A stretch of DNA of 64,000 nucleotides from Pseudopyrenochaeta lycopersici (taxonomy: Eukaryota; Ascomycota; Dothideomycetes; Pleosporales; Pseudopyrenochaetaceae). Shown here one piece after another: positions 9,761 through 19,850 of this stretch. Each line of letters begins with the position of its first letter. Within the stretch, counting starts at the first letter, position 1. The notes below the pieces were generated by a model. That model saw only the letters and a list, made by a program, of their open reading frames with translations, was not told the origin of the DNA and ran no database searches. The stretch lies in contig NHZP01000065.1 of NCBI GenBank assembly GCA_003313425.1, positions 227,259-291,258 on the forward strand, given 5' to 3'. The translations under genes were made by a program, and so were the position numbers.

Positions 9761-9882
9761 CAATTCTGTCTCAAAATTGGCTAAGTCCGATTCCTGTGTG
9801 GCTGGAGGCGATGCTGGGTCACATGGGGGCTGTGGCGCGGGGAGCGCAGACATGGGTTGTGTTGGGCACGGGCCCCTTCCCT

Positions 9883-9924
9883 CAACTTTCTTGTGTATAT
9901 ATGATTCCTTTCACTAGAAAGTTG
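9883..9924 (+). repeat. Junction stem-loop J7 (short loop)
   Basis: Left arm CAACTTTCTTGTG, loop TATATATGATTCCTTT, right arm invariant. Confidence 0.9.
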
Positions 9925-10137
9925 TCAAGTGGTCACCAGCCTTGCGCTGGTTACCCTTGCCACTTTACATCTAAGCAGAGCCCATGAGTGGAACGAATAC
10001 CGAAGGGTTAGACTCCTTGGAGACTAGGGGCGCTGCACCCTGTAAGCCCACAGGAGCACGGACGGTGCGGATCAGATGATCACAGTGGGCACGTGGGAGG
10101 CACTCTTGGCCCCACTACCCTTTCAATCAGTACGCTG

Positions 10138-10223
10138 ATTGGTTTATGGATATAATTACATGGAATAGGCACTCCGTTGCTCCCTAGGGACTAGGTGCTC
10201 TTGGTGAGAGGAGGTGGATATAA
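10138..10223 (+). promoter_or_regulatory. C7 promoter: ATTGG box to TATAA
   Basis: ATTGG at 10138-10142; GATATAAC at 10217-10224. Confidence 0.6.
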
Positions 10224-10268
10224 CATGAACAGAGGACCTGTTTTTACGGAGTGTTTTTTAAAACTTTA

Positions 10269-10285
10269 TTGCGACTTCATCGCAA
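10269..10285 (+). promoter_or_regulatory. Start-site hairpin kept without its ATG (C7)
   Basis: TTGCGACTTCATCGCAA is a perfect inverted repeat at the place where sister units have TGCGATGGAGTCGCA. The start codon is gone but the stem is intact. Confidence 0.65.
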
Positions 10286-10312
10286 GCCGGGCAGGAGGCT
10301 CCCGTAGTGGCT

Positions 10313-11047
10313 ATGGGTGACGGTCATGTAGTGTCACTGGACACGCTTGTGTCGGGTCAGAGGGGCTCCCCCTTCCCTGGGACAGCTGTAAACATTGAAC
10401 AGGTGCGGAGGCAAGTGCCAGGTAGGTGAACCTTCCAGTGCTTGTTGGGCATCTCCCCAACTAACATGATCACAGAGTTTGTGGAGCAAGCTGTGTCCCT
10501 TACGTTCTGTATAGAATTGTCGGGAAGACAGTCTTGGTGGCTCACCAAGGAGAGTGGGCAACCACCGCAGAAGTGTGTATTGCTACGACATACGAAGTAT
10601 GTAGTGTTCAGCGAAGAATTTCGCGCCGATAGGGGAACTCGACAGGCGTTTCTTGTCGTGAAGGTGGAGACAGTGGATCAGAACGAGAGGGAAACGATGG
10701 TTGCATTTGCGGAGCTCTCGGTAGAGGCGCTGGATGTGCTGGTGGAGCGCATTCTACCTATTCTTATACTGCCGGATGGGCAGGCTGCGGAGGCTTCTGT
10801 TGTCGAAGAAATGTTCCGTCGAATGCGCTTCGGGCACTATAGTACGCGGGTCGACTGCGTGTGTAGCTTGTACACACAGTGTGAGCCTTGCGCATGGGTA
10901 AGCCATGAGTCACCAAGGTTTGTTCTGGTAGACCGATTTTCGGGTGTATGGCCGTTTGGAAAGCGAGACTGGTTTACTGGGGTCAGTGATGCGGTAGGCA
11001 TGATACAGCCTGACGGCGTTGAGTGGCTCTCTTGCCGTTTTGAGTAG
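10313..11047 (+). CDS. WTKESG-family protein (C7), start shifted
   Basis: Predicted as join(10313..10421,10476..11047), 226 aa, with a 54-nt phase-1 intron GTAGGT...TCACAG. The usual start codon in the TGCGATGGAG hairpin reads GCGACTTC here, so translation would begin at the next in-frame ATG (10313), shortening the N-terminus by about 14 residues. Exon 2 is complete: EFVEQAVSLTF, WWLTKESGQPPQKC, LVVKVET, the SVEALDVLVERILPIL helix, TRVDCVCSLYTQCEPC, FSGVWPFGKRDWFTGVSDAVG and WLSC. Function unknown. Confidence 0.75.
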
Positions 11048-11275
11048 GATGTAGCAGGAATGTTAGGTAAGATACAGAGTATGCTAAGGTAAAGACAGAG
11101 TACATACTGACTTTGTGCTTTTTATAATACCTTAGTATCATAAAGCTCTTTGGTATGGTATAACCTATTTGTGTAGCATTATGGGTACGTTTGTTTATTT
11201 TAGATATATCTAATTTTTTGTTATCGAATAGGAGGCTAATATTGTAATGGCAGTGCCTTGTTAAGCACTAAGAAA
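11048..11275 (+). other. C7 3' filler
   Basis: AT-rich, no gene. Bases 11108-11165 resemble 17420-17480 in C11, so filler is also shared between units. Confidence 0.5.
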
Positions 11276-11450
11276 TTGTGGTGCGCAGCTTGGTCAGTAA
11301 GGGTGTGGACGCCCTGGGATGGAACATCAAATCTCTCAAGAAATTTTGACTAAGTCCACAGGAATTGTGGCTGGAGGCGATGCCAGGTCACATGGAGCTG
11401 TGGCGCGTTCTGCGCACAGACGGGTCGAGTTGGGGCACGGGCCCCTCCGA

Positions 11451-11493
11451 CAACTTTCGAGTGCTATATATGATTCCTTTCACTAGAAAGTTG
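11451..11493 (+). repeat. Junction stem-loop J8 (short loop)
   Basis: Left arm CAACTTTCGAGTG; right arm invariant. Confidence 0.9.
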
Positions 11494-11706
11494 TCAAGTG
11501 GTCAGGAGCCTTGCGCTTCTGATCCTAGACACTTTACACGTATGCGTTGCCTACGACTGGAGGGAGTAGCGAAGCGTTAGGCTCCTTGGAGACTAGAGGC
11601 AAGAGCCCCTGTAAGCAGAGCAGAGCACGGACGTCGCGGGTCAGATGACGCTGCTTTGCACGTGAGGAGCACCCCTGCCCTCGCTACTCTCTCAATCAGT
11701 TGTCTG

Positions 11707-11798
11707 ATTGGTCTATAGCTATAGACGCATGGAATGTGCATTAGGTTGCTCATTAGGGACTAGTGGTCTTGGCATGGTTCAAGAGCTGGATGTATAAG
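11707..11798 (+). promoter_or_regulatory. C8 promoter: ATTGG box to TATAAG
   Basis: ATTGG at 11707-11711; TATAAG at 11793-11798, followed by a run of 11 G (11800-11810). Confidence 0.7.
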
Positions 11799-11851
11799 AG
11801 GGGGGGGGGGCCCTCTGCCTCATTTACGGAGTGTGTTCCAGCTCACTCTAA

Positions 11852-12721
11852 ATGACGATGGTGTCGTCAACCGGAGGGCATATTCGTACGGATTGTGATG
11901 GCCGTGTAGGTAGCGTACAGCTCGAGCTTGCTCTGTCGGGGATCGACTGCCTTGTAGAAGGCAAGTTAGGAGAATTTGTTACATGGAGTGCATCTGATTT
12001 AGATTGTTTGCGGAGCCACATGGACAGTAGGCTTTTCTCTCTGTCTATCTTTCAACAGTTGGGGGCTGCAACTGACGGAGTGGTAGTGTTGGTGAAGCAA
12101 CGCGTGTCTCTTACGTTTCACCTACAGCCGGATGGCGCGCTGGAGGTATGCCTGACCAAGGAGAGCGGGCAGGCTCCTCGCCAGTGTTCTGCGCCCAATG
12201 TGTGTGGGTGTTATTTTGGAAGTTGTACTTCTGCCGATAATGCCCCGATGGCATTTCTTGTTTGGAAAGCAGACGTTGTAGGACAGTACAATCAGATGCG
12301 GAGCATGGTTGCATTTGCACGTCTTTGCTCGGAAACACTGGAGGTGTTCATCGAAAGCGTATTGCCCTGTGTGTATACACATGGGAGAGATCACGTGCAG
12401 GCGGAGGAGGTCGATACGCTCTTTGACGCACTTGATCAAGGGCGATTTTCCAGTAGCGTTGGGTGCGGGTGCAAATTGCGAGAGCATTGTTTGTCCTGTT
12501 TGTCGTTACGTTCTAATCAGCAACGTTTCACGAGATGGGACATGTTTAGTGGGCCATTCCCATGCGGTCCAGATGGCTGGTTTTCTGGGTACAGCGATGC
12601 GGTTGGAATCGTAGAACCGTTGGCGCTTGACTGGCTTACATGCCCGTATACTGCGCTCAATTCTATCTCGCCTCTCGAGGGTGCACTTAGTAAGTACTCT
12701 GTAGACGAGTTGCTCAGTTAA
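11852..12721 (+). CDS. WTKESG-family protein, long sub-type (C8)
   Basis: If spliced like its sisters: join(11852..12026,12087..12721), 269 aa, with donor GTAGGC and a 60-nt intron. The intron has no stop and keeps frame, so the unspliced form would be 289 aa. This sub-type, shared with C14/C18, starts MTM(V/A)SS and has a different exon 1 (VQLELALSGIDCLVEG). It carries AFLVWKADVV instead of LVLKVD, GCGCKLREHCLSC cysteines, and an approximately 30-residue C-terminal extension after WLTC ending VDELLS. A stretch of about 70 bp near 12397-12466 is identical to C23. Confidence 0.8.
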   Translation: MTMVSSTGGHIRTDCDGRVGSVQLELALSGIDCLVEGKLGEFVTWSASDLDCLRSHMDSRLFSLSIFQQLGAATDGVVVLVKQRVSLTFHLQPDGALEVCLTKESGQAPRQCSAPNVCGCYFGSCTSADNAPMAFLVWKADVVGQYNQMRSMVAFARLCSETLEVFIESVLPCVYTHGRDHVQAEEVDTLFDALDQGRFSSSVGCGCKLREHCLSCLSLRSNQQRFTRWDMFSGPFPCGPDGWFSGYSDAVGIVEPLALDWLTCPYTALNSISPLEGALSKYSVDELLS

Positions 12722-13025
12722 GTATTGTTTAGTATGGACTATTATTGTCAAGCATGATAGGTGCACGATTTCTGTCGGACAGACTCTACATGAAACAATT
12801 AATTTGTGGTAGTAGTTGGCGGTAGCTAATTTTTGTTTTCAGGTATGGATGGTGGTTATGTACTATGGTATATAGTAAGGGTGTGAACCCTTAGGATGGA
12901 ACATCAAATCTGAAGAAAAAATGCGTAAGTCCATTTTGTGTGTGGCTGACAGTCACGCAGGGTCACGTTAGCTGTGGCGCGGGGAGCGCAGACATGGGTC
13001 GTTTTTGGGCACGGGCCCATTCTCT

Positions 13026-13068
13026 CAACTTTCTTGTGCTATATATGATTCCTTTCACTAGAAAGTTG
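13026..13068 (+). repeat. Junction stem-loop J9 (short loop)
   Basis: Left arm CAACTTTCTTGTG; right arm invariant. Confidence 0.9.
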
Positions 13069-13279
13069 TCAAGTGGTCAGGAGCCTTGCGCTTCTGACCC
13101 ATGTAACTTTACCTTAAGCTGTGGCCACGAGTGGAACGAGAAGCGGAGTGTTAGACTACTTGTAGGCTAGGGCCTCTGCCCCTTGTAAGCCTACAAAAGC
13201 ACGGACTGTGCGGGTCATCTGACTGTTGTGGGCACGTGGGAGACACTCTTGGCCCCACTCCAGCTAAATCTATGATTTA

Positions 13280-13373
13280 ATTGGTCTATGTCTATAGAGT
13301 CATGGAATGTGCATTCTATTGCTTACTAGGGACTAGTATTTCTTGGCAGCGCTCAAGAGAGAGAGGTATATAG
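13280..13373 (+). promoter_or_regulatory. C9 promoter: ATTGG box to TATATAG
   Basis: ATTGG at 13280-13284; TATATAG at 13367-13373. Confidence 0.6.
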
Positions 13374-13444
13374 GAACAACAGAGGATCTGTTTCTACGGA
13401 GTGTGGCAGTCCCTTGAGGGATCCTTTTTTATTTCTACTTTGCG

Positions 13445-14212
13445 ATGGGGTCGCATACTGGATAGTGTGCTTTTGCGGGGTCCGCTTGCACAACCACCCT
13501 CCTATCTATAGTAGATGGGGTACAGGCAGGATGTCGCTGCCCAGTGTCTGTAGGGACATCCACAGCGTTGAGAGATCACGTGCACAGTGAGTATCTTTCT
13601 CTTCTGACACGCAATCAGTTGGGTACTGTAACTGATAGAGTAGTAGCCCTAGTGGAGCGGCGTGTGTCACTAACTACCTAGGCAGATTTGCCAGGCAGAC
13701 GACATTGGTGGGTAACCAAAGAGAGCGGGCAGCCTCCCCGCGAATGCATTTCGCAGAAACACACGGAGTGTCTTCACCGCTACGGAGAACTCTGTAGACA
13801 GGGAGGGACGCAACAGTCGCTCCTTGTATTCAAGGCAGATACGAACTACTAGGGCGAGACTCTTTGTCTCGTTGTATTTGCGAAGCTCTCTCTAGAGGCA
13901 TTAGACATCGTCTTGCAGAGTATTTTACCCCTTCTCATTCTGTCGTCGGGGCAGAGGGCAGACGCTGTAGAGCTTGATGGAGTATGCTCCATATACTGCT
14001 AGAGAAACCTCCTCAGCAGTGTAGACTGCGGATGTAACGAGTTCGGTTTCTGTAGGCCTTGCAGACGCATAAGGCCCGCGTCAGGGAGGTTTTCCCATTC
14101 CAATGGATTTGATAGAGTTTATCTCAATAGGAAGCGTATGTAGTTGAGTAGGATCAGCAACACAGTAGGAGTAGTACAGCCATAAGGTTATGGAGTAGCA
14201 GTCATGTCTATA
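13445..14212 (+). pseudogene. WTKESG-family pseudogene (C9)
   Basis: The family layout is complete: an ATG in TGCGATGGGGTCGCA, exon 1 to 13586, a GTGAGT donor, and an acceptor before CCCTAGTGG at 13647. Six in-frame stops interrupt it: TAG at 13463, 13679, 13850, 14000 and 14141, and TAA at 14183. No frameshift is visible over about 235 codons. The stop at 14141 sits where sisters have the W of WFTGIS, and the one at 13463 where C15 has CAA, as expected from C-to-T and G-to-A transitions. WWVTKESG is intact. The unit is duplicated exactly next door (C10), so a dead gene does not prevent amplification. Confidence 0.85.
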
Positions 14213-14440
14213 GGACAGCTAGATGGTTATAAGAAGACGTGGTCTATCAGAGTCGTATCTAGTAAGAGACAGGTTAAGATGTAGTAACCCAAAAAAAGTA
14301 CATTTGGTAATAGTAAGTACTTTTTGTTTATTTACAGTATTCCAAATTCATTAAAATAAGGATAACCCAAAAACTATAGAATAGTTACTAATGGTACGAT
14401 GTAAGGTTTGTAGATTCGGGAAGAAGAGCAAAGAATGTTG
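14213..14440 (+). other. C9 3' filler
   Basis: AT-rich; contains an AAAAAAA run. No gene seen. Confidence 0.45.
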
Positions 14441-14605
14441 GGTGCGGAGCTCAGTTGTTAAGGGTGTGAGCCCTTCAGATGGAATTTCCAAAAAAAATTT
14501 GCTAAGTCCACAGGGCGTGTGGCTGACAGTCACGTTGGGACAGCGTGGCGCGATGAGCGGACAGGGGGTGGTGTGGCGCGGATTCTGCGCGCACAGACCA
14601 GAAAT

Positions 14606-14648
14606 CAACTTTCGAGTGCTATATATGATTCCTTTCACTAGAAAGTTG
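14606..14648 (+). repeat. Junction stem-loop J10 (short loop)
   Basis: Left arm CAACTTTCGAGTG. It separates the exact duplicates C9 and C10. Confidence 0.9.
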
Positions 14649-14859
14649 TCAAGTGGTCAGGAGCCTTGCGCTTCTGACCCATGTAACTTTACCTTAAGCT
14701 GTGGCCACGAGTGGAACGAGAAGCGGAGTGTTAGACTACTTGTAGGCTAGGGCCTCTGCCCCTTGTAAGCCTACAAAAGCACGGACTGTGCGGGTCATCT
14801 GACTGTTGTGGGCACGTGGGAGACACTCTTGGCCCCACTCCAGCTAAATCTATGATTTA

Positions 14860-14953
14860 ATTGGTCTATGTCTATAGAGTCATGGAATGTGCATTCTATT
14901 GCTTACTAGGGACTAGTATTTCTTGGCAGCGCTCAAGAGAGAGAGGTATATAG
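14860..14953 (+). promoter_or_regulatory. C10 promoter (copy of C9)
   Basis: ATTGG at 14860-14864; TATATAG at 14947-14953. Confidence 0.6.
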
Positions 14954-15024
14954 GAACAACAGAGGATCTGTTTCTACGGAGTGTGGCAGTCCCTTGAGGG
15001 ATCCTTTTTTATTTCTACTTTGCG

Positions 15025-15792
15025 ATGGGGTCGCATACTGGATAGTGTGCTTTTGCGGGGTCCGCTTGCACAACCACCCTCCTATCTATAGTAGATGGGG
15101 TACAGGCAGGATGTCGCTGCCCAGTGTCTGTAGGGACATCCACAGCGTTGAGAGATCACGTGCACAGTGAGTATCTTTCTCTTCTGACACGCAATCAGTT
15201 GGGTACTGTAACTGATAGAGTAGTAGCCCTAGTGGAGCGGCGTGTGTCACTAACTACCTAGGCAGATTTGCCAGGCAGACGACATTGGTGGGTAACCAAA
15301 GAGAGCGGGCAGCCTCCCCGCGAATGCATTTCGCAGAAACACACGGAGTGTCTTCACCGCTACGGAGAACTCTGTAGACAGGGAGGGACGCAACAGTCGC
15401 TCCTTGTATTCAAGGCAGATACGAACTACTAGGGCGAGACTCTTTGTCTCGTTGTATTTGCGAAGCTCTCTCTAGAGGCATTAGACATCGTCTTGCAGAG
15501 TATTTTACCCCTTCTCATTCTGTCGTCGGGGCAGAGGGCAGACGCTGTAGAGCTTGATGGAGTATGCTCCATATACTGCTAGAGAAACCTCCTCAGCAGT
15601 GTAGACTGCGGATGTAACGAGTTCGGTTTCTGTAGGCCTTGCAGACGCATAAGGCCCGCGTCAGGGAGGTTTTCCCATTCCAATGGATTTGATAGAGTTT
15701 ATCTCAATAGGAAGCGTATGTAGTTGAGTAGGATCAGCAACACAGTAGGAGTAGTACAGCCATAAGGTTATGGAGTAGCAGTCATGTCTATA
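15025..15792 (+). pseudogene. WTKESG-family pseudogene, copy of C9 (C10)
   Basis: By eye identical to C9 at an offset of 1,580 bp, with all six in-frame stops. The duplicated block is one whole unit, 14627-16206. The shared stops show that inactivation preceded duplication. Confidence 0.85.
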
Positions 15793-16185
15793 GGACAGCT
15801 AGATGGTTATAAGAAGACGTGGTCTATCAGAGTCGTATCTAGTAAGAGACAGGTTAAGATGTAGTAACCCAAAAAAAGTACATTTGGTAATAGTAAGTAC
15901 TTTTTGTTTATTTACAGTATTCCAAATTCATTAAAATAAGGATAACCCAAAAACTATAGAATAGTTACTAATGGTACGATGTAAGGTTTGTAGATTCGGG
16001 AAGAAGAGCAAAGAATGTTGGGTGCGGAGCTCAGTTGTTAAGGGTGTGAGCCCTTCAGATGGAATTTCCAAAAAAAATTTGCTAAGTCCACAGGGCGTGT
16101 GGCTGACAGTCACGTTGGGACAGCGTGGCGCGATGAGCGGACAGGGGGTGGTGTGGCGCGGATTCTGCGCGCACAGACCAGAAAT

Positions 16186-16228
16186 CAACTTTCGAGTGCT
16201 ATATATGATTCCTTTCACTAGAAAGTTG
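16186..16228 (+). repeat. Junction stem-loop J11 (short loop)
   Basis: Left arm CAACTTTCGAGTG; right arm invariant. Confidence 0.9.
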
Positions 16229-16420
16229 TCAAGTGGTCAGGAGCCTTGCGCTCCTTACCCTTGCCACTTTACACGTAAGCTTTGCCTGCGATTGGAGATC
16301 GCAACGGAGTGTTAAACTAGAATTAGTTTAGAGGCAATGCACTTAGTAAGCAGAGCAGAGCACGGACGGTGCGGGTCATCTGACTCTTCTTTGCCACTCT
16401 TTTTTTCAATCAGTCATTTG

Positions 16421-16515
16421 ATTGGTCTATGAATGTAGACAACATGGAATGGGCACTCCGCTGCTTACTATGTAGTAGTTGGTCTTTGCAGGGTGCAAGA
16501 GACAGAGGTATATAA
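16421..16515 (+). promoter_or_regulatory. C11 promoter: ATTGG box to TATATAA
   Basis: ATTGG at 16421-16425; TATATAA at 16509-16515. Confidence 0.7.
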
Positions 16516-16572
16516 TAATAACAGGGGAGCTGTTTGTACGGAGTGTCTTTTTTTCATTCTTTTTGCTTTGCG

Positions 16573-17359
16573 ATGGAGTCGCTACAGGGACAGGGTGCTC
16601 CCATAGAGGCTATGGATGATAGTCGCTTGTTAGCAGTAGATACGCTCTTGCCTGGCGAGAAGGGGGAGCCCTTTCCTGGGACAGCCAACAATCTTCAATG
16701 GGTGCGGAGGCACGTTCAACGTAAGTATGTACTTCTTTTCTCAGGTTGGGTATCCCCTCCCAACTGATATCGTCACAGAGCTGGTGGGACACTGCGTTTC
16801 TCTTACTCTCTATCTCGATGTGTCGGGGAGACAATCCGCGTGGTTGACCAAGGAGAGCGGGCAGCTCCCTCGACAGTGTATTTCTCAGAAGCACCGGTTT
16901 TGTCTGGAGGACTATAAAGAACTCTGTGCACAGGGTACCACCCGGCAGTCTCTCCTGGTCTTCAAGGTGGATACGTTGGTTAGGGGCGTGGTGTGGAGCT
17001 ATGTTGCGTTTGCGCAGCTCTCGTTAGAGGCACTGGATGTGCTGGTGGAGCGCGTTATCCCTCTTCTTGCATTGCCTAGTGGGCAAGCTGCGGATGCTTC
17101 TTCTGTTACGGTACGTAGATTGTTCTACGTTTTAGAGGAAGGGTGGTATAGTACGCGGGTCGACTGCGCGTGTACTGTTAAAAGTAGGTGTGAGCCTTGT
17201 GGGTTTTTATCCCATACATCACCAAGGTTTGTTCGTCTAGACCGATTCTACCGTTTATGGCGGTCGTCAAGGACATGTTGGTTTGGTGGACTCAGCGATG
17301 CAGTAGGAATAGTACAACCGTCAGGAGAGGACTGGCTCTCCTGTCGTGGATGGTCGTAA
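16573..17359 (+). CDS. WTKESG-family protein (C11)
   Basis: Predicted as join(16573..16720,16779..17359), 242 aa, with a 58-nt phase-1 intron with consensus GTAAGT donor and TCACAG acceptor. Exon 1 is a good example of the family N-terminus: MESLQGQ, LLPGEKGEPFPGT, NNLQWVRRHVQ. Exon 2 has QLVGHCVSLT, WLTKESGQLPRQC, LLVFKVD, the SLEALDVLVERVIPLL helix, TRVDCACTVKSRCEPC, WFGGLSDAVG and WLSC. The residue before WLTKESG is A rather than the usual W. Function unknown. Confidence 0.85.
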
Positions 17360-17590
17360 CCACGATGTAGTTTGTTTGCCTTATGGAATGGCATTGGTAA
17401 TGCTATAGTCTTTGAGACAGAGTACATGCTGACTTTGTGCTTTTTATAATACGTTAGTATCATAAAGCTCTATGGTATAGTATAGCCTATTTGTGTAGGA
17501 GAATAGGTATGTTTATTGTATTTTACTTTTTTTTCGTATTAGAAAATAGGACTGATTTAGTAATGGTAGGGCTCTTCTGGAAACGAAGAA
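17360..17590 (+). other. C11 3' filler
   Basis: AT-rich, no gene. Part resembles C7 filler. Confidence 0.45.
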
Positions 17591-17748
17591 ATCGTGGTGC
17601 GGAGCTTCATTGTTAAGGGTGTGGGCGCCCTTGGGATGGAACATCAAATCTCTCAAGAAATTTTGGCTAAGTCCAATTTCCCTGTGGCTGGAGGGCCATG
17701 CAGAGTCACATGGAGATGTGGCACATGGGGGGGCACGGGCCTCCCTGA

Positions 17749-17801
17749 CAACTTTTCTAGTGTGGCGCAGCCTATATATGATTCCTTTCACTAGAAAGTT
17801 G
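17749..17801 (+). repeat. Junction stem-loop J12 (long loop)
   Basis: Left arm CAACTTTTCTAGTG, inner hairpin GGCGCAGCC, right arm invariant. Confidence 0.9.
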
Positions 17802-17989
17802 TCAAGTGGTCGAGAGCCTTGCGCTCGGGACCACGACGGCTTTACCTGTAAGCTTTGGCCGCCTACGGAGTGGGCAGTGGAACGTTAAACTACTCGTAGT
17901 TTAGGGGCAATGCACTTAGTAAGCGCAGCATGACATGGATATGTTGTCAGATGACGTTGCTGAGCCTGATTTCTTTGATCTTTGATCTA

Positions 17990-18090
17990 ATTGGTCTATG
18001 AATATGGACAGCAGGGAGTGTGCAGGACTCTGCCATCTAGGGACTAGGTGGTCTTGGCGTCGCGCAAGGGCTGGATAGGTATATATATAA
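17990..18090 (+). promoter_or_regulatory. C12 promoter: ATTGG box to TATATATATAA
   Basis: ATTGG at 17990-17994; long TATA at 18080-18090. Confidence 0.7.
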
Positions 18091-18302
18091 GGGGGGGAAG
18101 GCCCTCCCCCCGCTCACGGAGTGTGATGTTCATTAGAACAGGTTGGTACCCTGCTGAGGATCAGCCTGGCTAGTGGGCCTGTTGTTGTGGAGTGTTCCAC
18201 TACTTAGCTGGCAGTGTGCCAGTTACGAAGGAGCCGTTGGGCGAAGTATTGTCGGATTTCGACGTGCGTTGGTGACGCTCTAGGTACTTGGTTAAGTACG
18301 GT

Positions 18303-18783
18303 ATGGACGATGCGGTGTTGCTATGGGTTGCAGCCCTTGCTTATGCCCAAGGAGGCCTTTTAGTGTGGCTGCTGTGGACAGCGGGCCGTGTCTATCGCAG
18401 GCTTCGACGGAGGCGGCTGGTTTGTTACAGTGGAGCTTTGTACCCGGCGTGTGAGTCCGCTGACGACAGGTTAGGGTCTTGCCCGTGTTCGGCTTGCAGT
18501 CACGTGGAGCGTGGTCACGGTGGTGGTGGTAAGCAGCGCGTTCGTTCTTCTTGCTGTGTTTGACCAAGTTGGTCTTATGTGGAGCTGTAGCGCCCGGTTA
18601 GGTGGCCTCGGGGCGCTTTTAGCATGGTTGGCGGTGGTCTATCAGGTATGGGGACTACTCTGGATCCTGCTTGTGCTCAGCTATCCTGTCACGTCTTTTG
18701 GGCGGAGGCGACGTGCGTATACAAGTGTTGTTCTTGTATTCTATGGCGTTGTAGTGCTGTGGCTGGTGGCAAGCTCGTGTTAG
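18303..18783 (+). CDS. Multi-span membrane protein (C12), two exons
   Basis: Predicted as join(18303..18450,18500..18783), 143 aa. The 49-nt intron (GTGAGT...TTGCAG, phase 1) links two frames with matching phase. Hydrophobic segments are predicted near residues 4-27 (LLWVAALAYAQGGLLVWLLW), 54-72 (VVTVVVVSSAFVLLAVF), 83-105 and 118-140. Arg clusters (RRLRRRR, RRRR) follow the first and third and would face the cytoplasm or nucleoplasm side. This is a small four-span protein of unknown role; C29 encodes one of similar style. Viroporin-like or transport roles are speculation. Confidence 0.72.
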
Positions 18784-19190
18784 CCATCCACCTGTTCCTA
18801 CAGAGTGTATAGCATTTTCCTGCTGTTTTTTAGCGTGCACTATTCACTGCGGAGCGTGTGGGGGTAGGGAGCGCACGGTATTGTTATTCGCTGGTAGGAG
18901 AACGATGCATTTGTGTGAGAGTTAGGGTCGCTTACTATTAGTAGAACATGGTTTGTCGTACGTATGTGGTTGTATGGTAGACTGCGATGAGAACGCTCTA
19001 CTCGTCATGCTTCCGCCCCTCGTAGACGTGCGCGAATGTCTGGAGATAGCCGGTACGTAGGGTTTAGATTTTATTGTTAGTGAAGCTGATGTGTGTAGTA
19101 TAGTATTGTTCTTCAGGTTAGGGTGCGTGCACAGAGGGAAGCGTGGTTGGTAGTAGTTACTATTTGCGTGCAGTATTTTGGAAAAAAAAC
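18784..19190 (+). other. C12 3' filler
   Basis: No gene seen. It pads a short gene up to the standard unit length. Confidence 0.5.
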
Positions 19191-19330
19191 CAAAAAAAAA
19201 TCACGAAGTGCTCCAGGGTGTGGCGCAAAAAAAAGTTGTCAGTTGCCCTGTGCGCAGTTTAGCGCGGTTCTGGAGGTACATGCCGTTCAGGCATTCCTTG
19301 GTGTGCGGGGAGGTCACTCCCCAGCCACGA

Positions 19331-19402
19331 CAACTTTCTAGTGTGGCGTTCCGCCTATATAGGGTTAGGGTTAGGGTTAGGGTTCCTTTCACTAGAAAGT
19401 TG
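19331..19402 (+). repeat. Junction J13, stem-loop split by telomeric repeat
   Basis: Left arm CAACTTTCTAGTG and right arm CACTAGAAAGTTG are both intact. The loop reads TATATA, then 21 bp of GGGTTA repeats, then TTCC, in place of TATATATGATTCC. Only the three bases TGA are lost. Confidence 0.93.
19362..19382 (+). repeat. Interstitial telomeric repeat inside junction loop
   Basis: Three and a half units of GGGTTA, in the same orientation as the terminal telomere, inserted precisely in the loop of J13. Confidence 0.95.
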
Positions 19403-19595
19403 TCAAGTGGTCACCAGCCTTGCGCTGGTTACCCTTGCCACTTTACATTGTAGGCTTTGGCCGTGACTGGAGGGAACAGCGAAGCGTTAAACCACCTGGG
19501 GTTTAGGGCCATTGCCCCCTGTAAGCAACGCGAAGCACGGACGTCGCGGGTCAGATGACCTCAGGTTGCCCACTCTTTTTCAGAATAAAATTCTG

Positions 19596-19690
19596 ATTGG
19601 GCTATGGACATAGACAACATGGAATGGGCAGCCCCTGCCTTCTAGGGATTAGTGTCTCTTGGCAAAGGCAGCATGGACATCAACATATAA
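19596..19690 (+). promoter_or_regulatory. C13 promoter: ATTGG box to TATAA
   Basis: ATTGG at 19596-19600; CATATAAG with TATAA at 19686-19690. Confidence 0.65.
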
Positions 19691-19850
19691 GAGGGGAGCC
19701 CTCTCCCCGTCCATGGAGATGGGTTATGCCAAGTAGTTTGTGTTCGTAGGGACTGAACATTATTCTTTTTTATGCTCACGGAGTGGCGCGGTGTGTATAC
19801 TATTGTTGCGTGTTCATAACAATTGTCTTTTGTTTCTTTGGGAAACTACT

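Noticed and set aside
13445..15792. Alternative genetic code reading TAG as an amino acid
   Set aside because: Other intact genes in the array end in TAG at the conserved C-terminus, and only the C9/C10 gene has internal TAGs.
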